From a virus: a stretch of 26,904 bases of DNA. Position 1 is the stretch's first letter; each line of letters begins with the position of its first letter. The position numbers and the translations under genes are program-made. The DNA is taken from IMG/VR virus record IMGVR_UViG_3300027760_000071, positions 1-26,904 of that record; one strand, given 5' to 3'. Below the pieces are notes generated by a model. It was not told where the DNA came from. It saw nothing but the letters and a program-made list of their open reading frames with translations, and did not search any database. Shown here piece by piece: positions 1 through 8,124 of this stretch.

Positions 1-1
1 A

Positions 2-337
2 GAACTAAAACAACTGCTTTCACTTGTTGGCTTCAAGGGTAATGACCTTGTTGTTGCTTGGGCAGTAGCAAAGAAAGAATCTAATGGACGACCACTGGCC
101 TTTAATGGCAATCACAAGACTGGAGATTCGTCTTATGGTATGTTCCAAATTAATATGATTGATACACTTGGTCCTGATCGTAGAGATAAGTTTGATCTTG
201 ACTCTAATGCTGAATTATTCAATCCCGTCAAAAACGCAGAGATTGTATACTACATGACCAACGGTGGAGACGACTGGTCTTCCTGGAAGGGCATTACGCC
301 TAAGACTAGAATGTGGATGAACAAATTTCCTAAGTAA
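2..337 (+). CDS. Lytic transglycosylase-like domain, C-terminal part of a larger protein (5' end outside window)
   Basis: The frame is open from the first bases, so the gene begins upstream of the window; at least 111 residues are visible. The visible part has the hallmarks of an SLT/goose-lysozyme-like fold: a helix AWAVAKKESNG with a probable catalytic Glu, followed about 18 residues later by SYGMFQINM, matching the family's GLFQI motif. Such domains cleave the glycan strands of peptidoglycan. In phages they occur in endolysins and at the ends of tape-measure or tail-tip proteins. The last residues (WKGITPKTRMWMNKFPK) look like a normal domain end. Whether this is the endolysin or a virion-associated enzyme cannot be decided without the upstream sequence. 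The gene converges on the minus-strand operon that follows and ends just before a strong terminator. Confidence 0.8.
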   Translation, partial: ELKQLLSLVGFKGNDLVVAWAVAKKESNGRPLAFNGNHKTGDSSYGMFQINMIDTLGPDRRDKFDLDSNAELFNPVKNAEIVYYMTNGGDDWSSWKGITPKTRMWMNKFPK

Positions 338-353
338 GGTATAAATAAATATG

Positions 354-382
354 CCCCTCCTATGTATTTAGGAGGGGTTTTT
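354..382 (+). terminator. Rho-independent terminator after the transglycosylase gene
   Basis: A perfect 7-bp stem, CCCCTCC / GGAGGGG, with a 10-nt AT-rich loop is followed by TTTTTATTT. It lies 16 nt past the stop codon at 337 and overlaps the last codons of the converging minus-strand gene. The U-tract is good on the plus strand and poorer on the minus strand, so it mainly stops plus-strand transcription. Confidence 0.85.
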
Positions 383-1252
383 ATTTAAAACAACAATATT
401 TCCATTACGCTCTACTTTTGCCACGGAATTAGCAAATCCATTATGAGAATCAAACATCTCGATTACATGGTTTTTAGATAGCAACCCTGCAACCTGGCTA
501 AATGCTGATCTAGAAACAACTAGCAATTTTGCCTTTAACATAAGTTTAAATGAGTCTTGAGTATTTAAATTATTTATTATTTCAACTCCAGGATAGGCAT
601 TTCTAAGTTCGTCAAAATTTAAAGATGTTGTTTCAAACTCTCCATTTTCGTTAGCATATAGGTAAGGTTGATCCCATTTTTTGCTTTGTAACTCACTAAT
701 TGGTTTATATTTTTTATTTGAATTTGAAGCATCTGTTAAAACAATAACCCTTTCTGGAGAAAATTTTAAAATGTCTAATATTTTTGGTAAATCTTTAAGC
801 ATTTTTAAATAAACTTCTTCATCTATCCATCTCGGGTTTTCTTTTATAACATTCCCTCGACGAATATGTATAACAACATTATTGTCTGTTTCTGAAACAT
901 TAGAAAATTCTGGAGCATTTTTAGTAAAATCTTTTCTTTCTGTCAAGATTCCTTGAGTTTCTGGTATACCTGCCCCAATCTCTTTTGATACAAAAAAATT
1001 ATTTTTATCACTAAAATCTATTTCTGCCCATGGATTAATTATTATTTCTGTAAAATTTTTAATAAAATCTTTTTTATCTTCTTCTGTAAAAACCTTGTCT
1101 GATTCATGAATTAAAAAATCTGTTATTGGCTTATCTTCAAATAGCAAATTATTGTGTTTTGCATATGACATTGCATATACTTTTCTCCAAAGTTGTGCCC
1201 CAATCCCATCTTCAATAATAAATTCTTTTACAACTTCTTGTTTATTTGTCAT
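368..1252 (-). CDS. GT11-like (fucosyltransferase-fold) glycosyltransferase
   Basis: A 294-residue protein. The N-terminus (IIEDGIGAQLWRKVYAMSYA, about residues 12-31) resembles the Gly-rich first strand and helix of alpha-1,2-fucosyltransferases. VVIHIRRGNV (126-135) carries the HxRRG motif that binds the nucleotide-sugar diphosphate. LLVVSRSAFSQVAGLLS (243-259) matches the family's late Ser/Phe donor-site motif. Members transfer L-fucose, or the chemically similar L-galactose, from GDP-sugars. I chose ATG 1252, which overlaps the upstream stop in ATGACAAATAA; an in-frame TTG at 1291 would add 13 residues. It is the last gene of the operon, directly downstream of the epimerase that could supply its donor. 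Acceptor unknown: a phage fibre glycan or a host surface sugar are both possible. Confidence 0.65.
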   Translation of the reverse strand: MTNKQEVVKEFIIEDGIGAQLWRKVYAMSYAKHNNLLFEDKPITDFLIHESDKVFTEEDKKDFIKNFTEIIINPWAEIDFSDKNNFFVSKEIGAGIPETQGILTERKDFTKNAPEFSNVSETDNNVVIHIRRGNVIKENPRWIDEEVYLKMLKDLPKILDILKFSPERVIVLTDASNSNKKYKPISELQSKKWDQPYLYANENGEFETTSLNFDELRNAYPGVEIINNLNTQDSFKLMLKAKLLVVSRSAFSQVAGLLSKNHVIEMFDSHNGFANSVAKVERNGNIVVLNKNPS

Positions 1253-2270
1253 TAACTGTTTGGCCTTTAATCCAGTTATAGGTTTTTTCAATTCCTTCTC
1301 TTAAAGACATTGAATAATCCCAGTCTAACTTTTCTCTAACTAGATCGTTATTAGAGTTTCTTCCTCTAACCCCTAAAGGTCCTGGAATGTGCATCTTGCT
1401 TAAAGTTTTTCCTTCAACACTACAAGCAATATCAACCAACTGATTAATGGTAACCATTTCTTCAGACCCAATATTGACAGGTCCAGTAAAGTCGGATTCC
1501 ATAAGCCTTCTTGTTGCTTCTATACATTCATCTATGTATAGGAATGAACGGGTTTGTTCTCCATCCCCCCAAATTTCTATAAAACCATCTGCCTGTATAA
1601 CTTTTCTACACATTGCAGCAGGAGCCTTTTCTTTTCCACCATACCAAGTTCCTTCTGGCCCATAAATATTATGATATCTGGCAATGGCTACTGGAATCTT
1701 GTTGTTTCTATTAAAGGCCAAGAACATTCTTTCGCTAAACAGTTTTTCCCATCCGTACTCGCTGTCAGGATCTGCAGGGTATGCATCAGACTCTTTCAAT
1801 CCAGGATTATCAACATCTAACTGCTTATAATCAGGATACATACAGGCAGAACTTGAATAAAATATTTTAGTTTTGTTAATATCATATTTTTCATTTAATC
1901 TTGATTGTGCTCTTAGCAAGTTAAGGTTTATTAGAGCAGAGTTTTCCATAATCTGAGAATCATTTAAACCAGTAAAAATATATCCAGCACCACCCATGTC
2001 TGCAGCAAATTGATAGATTTCGTCAAACCCATCAATTAACTTGTATGGAATTTCATTGTAAAAATTTCCTTGGTATCCTTTAAACTGAATAACTTTTTCA
2101 ACATTTTCATATACGGACAAATCTCTTTCAATAAATTCATCTGCCTCTGTTTTTGAAAAATCTGGGTGCTTAAGGTCAACACCCCTAACCCAGTATCCTT
2201 CTGATTTTAATCTTTTAACCATGTGGCTACCAATAAAACCACCTGCTCCTAGTACTAGGGCTGTTTTCAT
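1242..2270 (-). CDS. GDP-mannose 3,5-epimerase-like NAD-dependent sugar epimerase
   Basis: A 342-residue extended short-chain dehydrogenase. ALVLGAGGFIGSH (4-16) is the NAD-binding GxxGxxG. YSSSACMYP (138-146), YGWEK (172-176) and GGKEKAPAAMCRK (211-223) carry Cys143, Tyr172, Lys176 and Lys215. These match the catalytic Cys145, Tyr174, Lys178 and Lys217 of plant GDP-mannose 3,5-epimerase with a constant offset of two. Other stretches (IYGPEGTW, WGDGEQTRSF, NIGSEEMV, GPLGVRGRNS) also follow that enzyme closely. The known reaction converts GDP-D-mannose to GDP-L-galactose and GDP-L-gulose. ATG 2270 is chosen because it overlaps the previous stop (ATGA) and has GGAAGGAA upstream. It sits between two fucosyltransferase-like genes. 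A related epimerase with another substrate remains possible. Confidence 0.85.
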   Translation of the reverse strand: MKTALVLGAGGFIGSHMVKRLKSEGYWVRGVDLKHPDFSKTEADEFIERDLSVYENVEKVIQFKGYQGNFYNEIPYKLIDGFDEIYQFAADMGGAGYIFTGLNDSQIMENSALINLNLLRAQSRLNEKYDINKTKIFYSSSACMYPDYKQLDVDNPGLKESDAYPADPDSEYGWEKLFSERMFLAFNRNNKIPVAIARYHNIYGPEGTWYGGKEKAPAAMCRKVIQADGFIEIWGDGEQTRSFLYIDECIEATRRLMESDFTGPVNIGSEEMVTINQLVDIACSVEGKTLSKMHIPGPLGVRGRNSNNDLVREKLDWDYSMSLREGIEKTYNWIKGQTVNDK

Positions 2271-3283
2271 ATTCTTGATTCCTTCCACTCTCTATGCCAT
2301 TGCTTGCTATTGGTATCAACTCCAGAAATGCTATTCCAAGAATATTTACCAGATCCAACTTCTTTATATATAGGGTTTTCCAGGTAGTCAAACCAGTTCC
2401 ACTCTATATCTGATTTTTGATTCATCCCTCTATGAATATATCCAGTATAGGTGCTTCCAATTGTACCAACAAATTTTTTACTATGGTGCATAACTAGGTT
2501 ATTAAGCAAGCCAAATGAGACCTCGTCCCTATGCTTAAAGTTCATAAAATCTTTGCTAAAATTTTTTAATATATAGTCATCTAGCATTATAAAATTGTTG
2601 GATTTATTTGCTAATAATTGACTATCTGGTTCATCTGTACAGATAACTATGGGATTTCCGTCATTAATTTTTAATATACCAGAATCAAACATTTCTTGAG
2701 TTGTTAGTACCCTTTGAGATACATGGTCCGTTAATCTTAGATGTGCTCCATTAAAGTTTCCCAGACTATTTGCTATTTGCTCAGAAAGTTCATAATATTC
2801 TGGTAAAAATTTAACAGAAGATAGGGCTGCATCTAATTCTTTACTCCTATTATTAAAAAATCTACTATACCATCCAAGAGTATTTTTAATATGTAAGTTC
2901 TCTGAAAAATTTACCTTTTCCCTGCCTTCTGAAAAATCAACATCCTCGTTATTATTAAAATCATAATAGGAACCAATTAAATTTTCAATTGTGTCTATTT
3001 TTGGATCTACTAAGTATTCATAGTCTTCTATAATTTCATATGACTCTTTGTTTTTCCAGTTTAGTATGTCGGTTATTAAAAAACTAGAAGAGTTATCTAC
3101 GATACTTCCTCTTTTGTTGTGGTTTCTGCTTCCTGAGTAAATGGGAACATTTCTATCTGGTCCGTTTAAAATATTGTAGATGGTCATATCGCTATTGGCT
3201 ATTTCTTTAATACCAACTGCAAGTTCAATACTCATTAATTGATTTATTAATCCCGCTGGATTCCATAACTTATAATAAATCAT
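2267..3283 (-). CDS. GDP-fucose protein O-fucosyltransferase-like glycosyltransferase
   Basis: A 338-residue protein. NPAGLINQLMSIELAVGIKEIA (in the first 30 residues) resembles the GGLNNQ... start of protein O-fucosyltransferases. FNGAHLRLTDH (177-187) has the HxR donor-binding motif, VICTDEPDSQLL (213-224) the usual strand before the donor site, and GTIGSTYTGYIHRG (273-286) the late Ser/Thr-rich donor-site loop. The family transfers L-fucose from GDP-fucose to Ser/Thr of proteins or to sugars. The start ATG overlaps the upstream stop in TAATG. The next gene downstream makes a GDP-L-sugar if its assignment is right, so L-galactose or L-gulose could be its donor. Family membership is by motif and order only; acceptor unknown. 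Confidence 0.6.
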   Translation of the reverse strand: MIYYKLWNPAGLINQLMSIELAVGIKEIANSDMTIYNILNGPDRNVPIYSGSRNHNKRGSIVDNSSSFLITDILNWKNKESYEIIEDYEYLVDPKIDTIENLIGSYYDFNNNEDVDFSEGREKVNFSENLHIKNTLGWYSRFFNNRSKELDAALSSVKFLPEYYELSEQIANSLGNFNGAHLRLTDHVSQRVLTTQEMFDSGILKINDGNPIVICTDEPDSQLLANKSNNFIMLDDYILKNFSKDFMNFKHRDEVSFGLLNNLVMHHSKKFVGTIGSTYTGYIHRGMNQKSDIEWNWFDYLENPIYKEVGSGKYSWNSISGVDTNSKQWHREWKESRI

Positions 3284-3843
3284 TATAAAGGCCTATTTTT
3301 TTGTTCCCACTCTTTTTCTGAGAGTTTTCCAGTGATAACATCTAAATAACTTCTTCCTTTTGTGACCCACCAATGATCTGGTTCAACAAAATGAAAAAAA
3401 ATCATTGCAACATGTTGAGATTCTTTATCTGGAATGCTTTCTCTCCAATGTTCTTGATCATTTCCATAGTAAGCAAGAGACTGATTAGAATTTAGAATAT
3501 ATTCTTTTCCATCTACCCACAAACCCCAGGCACGATTCTGATAAAAACAAAAATCAATCGTATATGTACAGGCGTTTGTATCTTTGTGTTTAAATAGACT
3601 TGAATCGCCCTCGTAATATGCAAACATTGAGTATGAAGGGACTAATGTATCACTATTAAAAATTTTTCTTGCCGTAGGTAAAAGAATTTTTGCATATTCA
3701 TCAAACTTTGGGTCATTTGATGAATATCTACCAAATGTTTTGTCATAATTTAAAGATTTTATGTTTTTTGAAATTATATAATTTTTTAAATCAGAGTAGT
3801 CTTTATCTGAAAATGTTTTATCTATAATAACTGGCGGGTTCAT
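3283..3843 (-). CDS. 2OG-Fe(II) oxygenase-like protein (divergent)
   Basis: A 186-residue protein that looks like a double-stranded beta-helix dioxygenase. FKHKDTNACTYTIDFCFYQN (85-104) offers the iron ligands His86-x-Asp88. NQSLAYYGNDQEHWRES (120-136) offers the distal His132. The usual Arg or Lys that binds 2-oxoglutarate about ten residues later is not obvious (ESQHVAMIFFHF), so the cofactor site may differ. ATG 3843 is preferred because it overlaps the previous gene's stop (ATGA); an in-frame TTG at 3852 is the alternative. Known members hydroxylate protein side chains or small molecules. The gene lies between a P4H-like oxygenase and an O-fucosyltransferase-like gene, consistent with a role in modifying a protein or glycan. 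Confidence 0.6.
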   Translation of the reverse strand: MNPPVIIDKTFSDKDYSDLKNYIISKNIKSLNYDKTFGRYSSNDPKFDEYAKILLPTARKIFNSDTLVPSYSMFAYYEGDSSLFKHKDTNACTYTIDFCFYQNRAWGLWVDGKEYILNSNQSLAYYGNDQEHWRESIPDKESQHVAMIFFHFVEPDHWWVTKGRSYLDVITGKLSEKEWEQKNRPL

Positions 3844-4445
3844 GAAAGCCAACTTACTATAGCATACCTGTCTCCAGATGTAACTGGTCTAACAGAGTGG
3901 TTATAGACATAGTTTGATGGGAAAATTAAAAAATCTCCAGCACTTGGTTTATAAGTTATTCCAAATCTTGGAAACTCTATTTCTCCACCTTCATAATTGT
4001 CATTAAGGTAATAAACCCATGAAATCCTTCTTGGGTAATCTTTGTGGTCATCTATATGATTAACAAAAAATTGACCAACACCATATTTTAAAATTGAGTA
4101 AGGCTCATGACTTATTGTTTGTAAACTATGAGCATTGCAATAGTCTTTTTCTATTTTTTCTATATTTTCTAATAAAACATTAGAAATACTTGTATCAAAG
4201 GTTTGTCTTGGGCTAGAAAAATTTTCTAAAAATGAATTAGAATATGGAATTGTAATTACCTGTGTGCTTCTTGTTTTATTATCTGTTCCTACTCCGTCAG
4301 ATGTTGTAACTAATGCTTCAGACCAAGAAATTGTTCCAAGAGTGCAACAATCTTCAATATCTTTGTATAAGTCATCTTGTTCTGGCATTGCATTTTTATA
4401 TACAACAATTCCTGGTGCTAAAATATTTCTATTCATATTTACCAT
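3840..4445 (-). CDS. Prolyl 4-hydroxylase-like 2OG-Fe(II) oxygenase
   Basis: A 201-residue protein with the full 2OG-Fe(II) oxygenase signature. QFFVNHIDDH holds His130-x-Asp132, YNHSVRP holds His183, and GDRYAIVSWL holds Arg193, which would bind 2-oxoglutarate. The central ISWVYYLNDNYEGGEIEF and PSAGDFLIFPS are typical of the P4H-like subgroup. The reaction would be Fe(II)- and 2OG-dependent hydroxylation, classically of proline in proteins. ATG 4445 overlaps the stop of the Cys-rich gene by 7 nt; ATG 4436 is an alternative start. Second gene of the operon driven from 4705. The nearby Pro-rich and Gly-X-Y fibres are candidate substrates, but that is inference. Confidence 0.85.
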   Translation of the reverse strand: MVNMNRNILAPGIVVYKNAMPEQDDLYKDIEDCCTLGTISWSEALVTTSDGVGTDNKTRSTQVITIPYSNSFLENFSSPRQTFDTSISNVLLENIEKIEKDYCNAHSLQTISHEPYSILKYGVGQFFVNHIDDHKDYPRRISWVYYLNDNYEGGEIEFPRFGITYKPSAGDFLIFPSNYVYNHSVRPVTSGDRYAIVSWLS

Positions 4446-4675
4446 TTACCTATTGGACAACTTGCATTTTTTAATCTTGTTTTTACAGACATAAAACATC
4501 CACATTTTTTGCATTGCTTTGTTAATTTCAATAGTTCTGGACATCCCAAACAAATAGAATATCTTTCTTCTGCTACATTTTCTGTTACTCTTTCAACACT
4601 TGGATCTAAAAGGTCCCATGGTCTAGTTTCACCTAGGTTATCTTTATATTTTTCCCATAATGACTTATCAGACAT
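4439..4675 (-). CDS. Small Cys-rich (DUF6171-like) zinc-binding protein
   Basis: A 78-residue protein. The second half, RYSICLGCPELLKLTKQCKKC followed by GCFMSVKTRLKNASCPIGKW, has CxxC, CxxCxC and a final Cys, a zinc-ribbon-like pattern that I recognise from small phage and bacterial proteins (DUF6171-like). The function of that family is not known to me. A good ribosome site (AAAGGAT, about 8 nt before ATG) and an extended -10 promoter at 4705 show that it leads the operon of oxygenases and glycosyltransferases. It might be a metal-binding accessory to those enzymes or unrelated to them. Confidence 0.75.
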   Translation of the reverse strand: MSDKSLWEKYKDNLGETRPWDLLDPSVERVTENVAEERYSICLGCPELLKLTKQCKKCGCFMSVKTRLKNASCPIGKW

Positions 4676-4704
4676 ATTTTATCCTTTGATATAAATGTAA
4701 TATA

Positions 4705-4713
4705 ATTATAGCA
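4705..4713 (-). promoter_or_regulatory. Extended -10 promoter (TGC-TATAAT) for the oxygenase/glycosyltransferase operon
   Basis: On the minus strand TGCTATAAT is a perfect extended -10 with no clear -35. The predicted start lies near 4698, giving a leader of about 22 nt with an AAAGGAT ribosome site before ATG 4675. Confidence 0.65.
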
Positions 4714-4728
4714 CAGGCTTAAACTTTA

Positions 4729-7041
4729 TTAATTAATTCCGTCATAAGTAATATGATGCTCTGTGAAATATATGTCAAAAGGCTCACAGTTAATTGTAAT
4801 TGCATCAAATTCAACATTGGCAGTTGAATATGACTCTACAGGAATAAATGTTGATGTGTCATAATGCCATACTAGATCTGTTTCTAAAACATTAGAAGCA
4901 AGAACAAATTGCTCTATATTATTTCTTTTAACTAAAATTAAATGACTTTCGGTAAATCTGTCTCCATTAATGTTTACACGAATAGTAGATGGGTGTGTTG
5001 TTGTGGATACTACGGTAGTTGTTGCATTTGGAGTAATAGAAATATTTCCATTTCCAGACCAAGTTTTTACAGATTCTTTATCAGTATTTTCTAATCCTGG
5101 GATATTTATAGACATTAACTCATCTCCGACTTGAATATCTTGGGCTTCTACAAGACTTCCATCTGCCATTCTAACTTTTGTATCTTGTGCAAGGCTGTAT
5201 ACTCGTGGCCCGCCAAAGAAACCAAACACTCCGAATGCTCCAAATGGTGAGAAACCAAATACGCTAAATGTTTCTGCTGCTACTGGTGTTGCAGAAAATG
5301 GTGAGAAACCAAATACGCTAAATGTTTCTGCTGCTACTGGTGCAACTGGTGCAACTGGTGCAACTGGTGCTGCTACAGGAGCAACTGGTGCTGCAACTGG
5401 TGCTGGATCTGGGCATCTGCATAGTCCAGCACAGTTAATTGTTCCAGCACATCCATCTGGTCCCAAACATGAGTTTCCTTGGTTTGGACTGCATGAAGTT
5501 GGAGCAGTTACAGGAGCAACTGGTGCGGTCACTGGTGCTACGGGTGCTGTTACAGGAGCAACTGGTGCGGTCACTGGTGCTACGGGTGCTGTTACAGGAG
5601 CAACTGGTGCAGTAACTGGTGCTACTGGTGCTGCTACAGGAGCAACTGGTGATGAAACTTGAATACACTCACCAAATGTTGGTGACCAGACTAATCCACA
5701 AGCAGCACAATCTCCAGATCCAAGGGTGTTTACATCATTACAATTTGGACCTACAGGAGCAACTGGTGCAGTAACTGGTGCTGTTACAGGAGCAACAGGT
5801 GCTGTTACAGGAGCAACTGGTGCTGCTACAGGAGAAGGTGGTGTAATGCACTCACCAAACTCTGCAGACCAAACTAATCCACAACCAGCACAATCTCCAG
5901 ATCCAAGGGTGTTTACATCATTACAATTTGGACCTACAGGAGCAACTGGTGATGAAACTTGAATACACTCACCAAATGTTGGTGACCAAACTAATCCACA
6001 AGCAGTACATTGTGATTGAGGAATCAAAGACCAATCAGGATTACAAGCAACTGGTGATGTTACAGGAGCAACTGGTGCAGTCACTGGTGCAACTGGTGCT
6101 GCTACAGGTGCAACTGGTGCGGTCACTGGTGCAACAGGTGCAGTAACTGGTGCAACTGGTGATGCTACAGGAGCAACTGGTGCTGTTACAGGAGCAACTG
6201 GTGCGGTCACTGGTGCTACGGGTGCTGTTACAGGAGCAACTGGTGCGGTCACTGGTGCTACGGGTGCTGTTATTGGTGCTACGGGTGATGCTACAGGAGC
6301 AACTGATGATGCTACATTTTCATAAATATCTCCATATGCAACCCAACTATTAGTGTCAACTTTTACAAGTGTTGCTTTACCATATTGAGAGTCAATCCAC
6401 ATTTGACCATTTTTACTATTTATTGTTACACCAAGTTCTGGAGTAAAGATTGTTCTTCCATAATTTAATTGAATCAAGTTATACTGATAACCTATTGGAA
6501 TTGCTATACCTGCATTTACTGGAACTGTTAATGTCATTGTAATTGGTGGGTTTGAGTCACCAGGAATTGGTGAACCTGCTACAGAAGATGCAAGTAATAT
6601 AGTTTTGCCAGCATCTTCAGGAATTAAAGTAAAATTATTTGTTTTTGTTGTAACTGTTGTTTGAACTCCAACTGTTGCAGATAAATTTGTAATTTGTGTT
6701 TGAAGACTTATATCTGCTGTATCAACATATAACTTAGTTGCTGCATGAAGATTTGAAGTTGGTGCACCAGAAAGTGTAAGAATACCAGACATGGTATCTC
6801 CAGATTTTGAAACTTTTGACGAATTAAGGGCTGTATCTGCATCTACAAGTGCTTGTAAGTGTTTTGCTATTGATGGGTTTACAAGGTTTGCTGTGTTTGT
6901 ATTAGATCCATCATATGTATAAGATCCATAATGATATAGTCTTAGGGCTGCTTGGATATCTGCGGCATCTGAAAGTGATGGAACCTTAGTATTAAAAAGT
7001 CCAGAACCAGAAACGGTATTATCAATATTTTCTGCTGCCAC
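4729..7041 (-). CDS. Tail-fibre-like protein with Pro-rich repeats, Cys modules and a C-terminal Hint domain
   Basis: A 770-residue protein starting at GTG 7041 after GGGTGAT. Residues about 60-110 ([13 protein letters not shown], then [10 protein letters not shown]) match the short repeat common in phage tail fibres. Residues about 246-571 are (PVAPVTA)n repeats interrupted by three near-identical Cys modules (C..CxxCGLVWS..FGEC) and one further Cys-rich block ([13 protein letters not shown]). [11 protein letters not shown] occurs twice near 590-605. From about 615 to the end is a Hint-like domain: [14 protein letters not shown] as block A with Ser in place of Cys, FTESHLILV as the TxxH block, and YDGIN at the very C-terminus ending in Asn. 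Likely an adhesion fibre. The Hint part could self-cleave or form an ester. First gene after its own promoter at 7060. Confidence 0.75.
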   Translation of the reverse strand: MAAENIDNTVSGSGLFNTKVPSLSDAADIQAALRLYHYGSYTYDGSNTNTANLVNPSIAKHLQALVDADTALNSSKVSKSGDTMSGILTLSGAPTSNLHAATKLYVDTADISLQTQITNLSATVGVQTTVTTKTNNFTLIPEDAGKTILLASSVAGSPIPGDSNPPITMTLTVPVNAGIAIPIGYQYNLIQLNYGRTIFTPELGVTINSKNGQMWIDSQYGKATLVKVDTNSWVAYGDIYENVASSVAPVASPVAPITAPVAPVTAPVAPVTAPVAPVTAPVAPVTAPVAPVASPVAPVTAPVAPVTAPVAPVAAPVAPVTAPVAPVTSPVACNPDWSLIPQSQCTACGLVWSPTFGECIQVSSPVAPVGPNCNDVNTLGSGDCAGCGLVWSAEFGECITPPSPVAAPVAPVTAPVAPVTAPVTAPVAPVGPNCNDVNTLGSGDCAACGLVWSPTFGECIQVSSPVAPVAAPVAPVTAPVAPVTAPVAPVTAPVAPVTAPVAPVTAPVAPVTAPTSCSPNQGNSCLGPDGCAGTINCAGLCRCPDPAPVAAPVAPVAAPVAPVAPVAPVAAETFSVFGFSPFSATPVAAETFSVFGFSPFGAFGVFGFFGGPRVYSLAQDTKVRMADGSLVEAQDIQVGDELMSINIPGLENTDKESVKTWSGNGNISITPNATTTVVSTTTHPSTIRVNINGDRFTESHLILVKRNNIEQFVLASNVLETDLVWHYDTSTFIPVESYSTANVEFDAITINCEPFDIYFTEHHITYDGIN
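5331..6306 (-). repeat. Tandem DNA repeats encoding PVAPVTA units
   Basis: About 1 kb of imperfect 9-21-bp tandem repeats (GGTGCAACTGGTGC-type on the plus strand) inside the fibre gene, broken by three copies of a roughly 100-bp Cys-module unit. The layout predicts copy-number change by slippage or recombination, hence variable fibre length. Confidence 0.9.
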
Positions 7042-7059
7042 TACAAATCACCCTTTTTC

Positions 7060-7068
7060 ATTATACCA
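7060..7068 (-). promoter_or_regulatory. Extended -10 promoter (TGG-TATAAT) of the fibre gene
   Basis: TGGTATAAT on the minus strand overlaps the Val-Val-stop end of the upstream gene (GTG GTA TAA). The leader would be about 11-12 nt and contains AAAGGGTGA before GTG 7041. Confidence 0.7.
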
Positions 7069-7657
7069 CCGTAATAAATAAATGGACATACTTTGGCCCA
7101 GTCATACTTGACCATGTGCCATCTATATATTCTACTCCCTTTATTTCAAGTGGTAGAGCAAGGAACCCTTGAGAAGTTATAAGGTCTTTTACTATTAGCG
7201 TTGTTGCCAGGGGACCAGAAGTTTCTGATGATGAAACAGAGTACTGAATGCTAAACCTTGAAGAAGAAACATTGCTTTCAGATAAATCGTAAATTTCTGC
7301 TACGTTAATTGGAGCAAGTGTTATTTTTCCATTTGCTGGAGTGTATGGTCCTTTAATTGCAGAATAAAAATTTGTTTTTAGGCTAACCATTGGGGTCCAT
7401 TGCAATGAACCGCCAGTAGAAACTTTTTGAAATACGGTTTTATAGGTTGATGAGTTAGGACTATAGTCAATTGCAATATCTAGAGACTGTGTATCTTGAG
7501 TAATACTATTTGCAACGTTTGTATCTCTTGGATCACCTTGAACTCCAATAATAATACTTCCACGATCTCCTTGTGGGCCTGTATCCAAATCAAGGCTAAT
7601 ACTTTCTGGTCCACCAAATATTGTTAAATCATCATTAGATAAAAGTATGTCTGCCAT
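7061..7657 (-). CDS. Tail-associated structural protein, short collagen-like segment
   Basis: A 198-residue protein of unknown fold. Near the N-terminus is GPQGDRGS, a short Gly-X-Y stretch. The rest is rich in Ser, Thr and aromatic residues, as in beta-sandwich virion proteins, and ends HLFITVV. The start ATG shares a base with the upstream stop (TAATG), so it is translated together with the BppU-like gene. Its place between fibre genes suggests a minor tail or fibre component. No enzymatic motif is seen. Confidence 0.65.
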   Translation of the reverse strand: MADILLSNDDLTIFGGPESISLDLDTGPQGDRGSIIIGVQGDPRDTNVANSITQDTQSLDIAIDYSPNSSTYKTVFQKVSTGGSLQWTPMVSLKTNFYSAIKGPYTPANGKITLAPINVAEIYDLSESNVSSSRFSIQYSVSSSETSGPLATTLIVKDLITSQGFLALPLEIKGVEYIDGTWSSMTGPKYVHLFITVV

Positions 7658-8109
7658 TAGGCACCCGATGTTGCAGACGTAGCGCCTGTAACCTGATCTG
7701 TAATTGTAATTTTACCTGTAACTAATGTATGGACTAGTTCATAAGATCCAGTTCCAGGTGCTCCTGCTGGTTTCTTGACTTCAACATCATAAACATATTC
7801 TGTTCCAGCAACAAGTGATGAGGCATCTCCTGGTCTAATTGCACATTGAACAAATGTCCAATCATCTGAAACTCTAGCAAAACATTTTATTGGTGTGCCT
7901 GCTGAGCCACGAACTGTAGATATTGTAAATTGTGCACTATCGTACGGTGCTGATGAATCTGTTACATCATCTGGAGTATTTGCATAGTTTGTTGGTAAAT
8001 AAAATGAACTTAAATCAAAAACAGTCCCATCGTTCTTTTTCGGGTAGATACGAAACTCAAAGGTATCACCCTTATAGTAATTAAAGTCATAGGTTGCTGG
8101 AAATGCCAT
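7657..8109 (-). CDS. BppU-N-like tail/baseplate protein
   Basis: A 150-residue protein starting MAFPATYDFNYYKGDTFEF. The pattern KGDTFEFRIYP..DGTVFDLS resembles the N-terminal domain of lactococcal BppU-type baseplate proteins, which anchor receptor-binding proteins to the tail. Start choice: ATG 8109 lies exactly 6 nt after a TATAAT, so the mRNA should be leaderless; an upstream in-frame start at 8133 would place the promoter inside the gene. No ribosome site precedes ATG. It is coupled by TAATG to the next gene downstream. The fold assignment is by short motif only. Confidence 0.65.
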   Translation of the reverse strand: MAFPATYDFNYYKGDTFEFRIYPKKNDGTVFDLSSFYLPTNYANTPDDVTDSSAPYDSAQFTISTVRGSAGTPIKCFARVSDDWTFVQCAIRPGDASSLVAGTEYVYDVEVKKPAGAPGTGSYELVHTLVTGKITITDQVTGATSATSGA

Positions 8110-8115
8110 GATTTT

Positions 8116-8124
8116 ATTATACCA
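8116..8124 (-). promoter_or_regulatory. Leaderless extended -10 promoter (TGG-TATAAT)
   Basis: TGGTATAAT on the minus strand, with 6 nt to ATG 8109, so the start of transcription falls on the A of ATG. It includes the stop codon TAA (8117-8119) of the collagen-like gene. Confidence 0.7.

Noticed and set aside
368-4675. Reading the sugar operon as a host-derived LPS or capsule locus inside a prophage
   Set aside because: Genes are interleaved with phage-type coupling (ATGA, TAATG), share the phage's base composition, and lie directly between a phage lysis-type gene and fibre genes; no integrase or attachment site is seen in the window.
5726-5962. Plus-strand frame encoding a collagen-like [12 protein letters not shown] peptide
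   Set aside because: It is the antisense of the PVAPVTA repeat: the repeat unit has no stops in several frames. No promoter or ribosome site on that strand, and the minus-strand frame is far longer with domain matches.
5331-6306. CRISPR-like or satellite array
   Set aside because: Units are contiguous, in frame with a 770-residue protein, and have no unique spacers.
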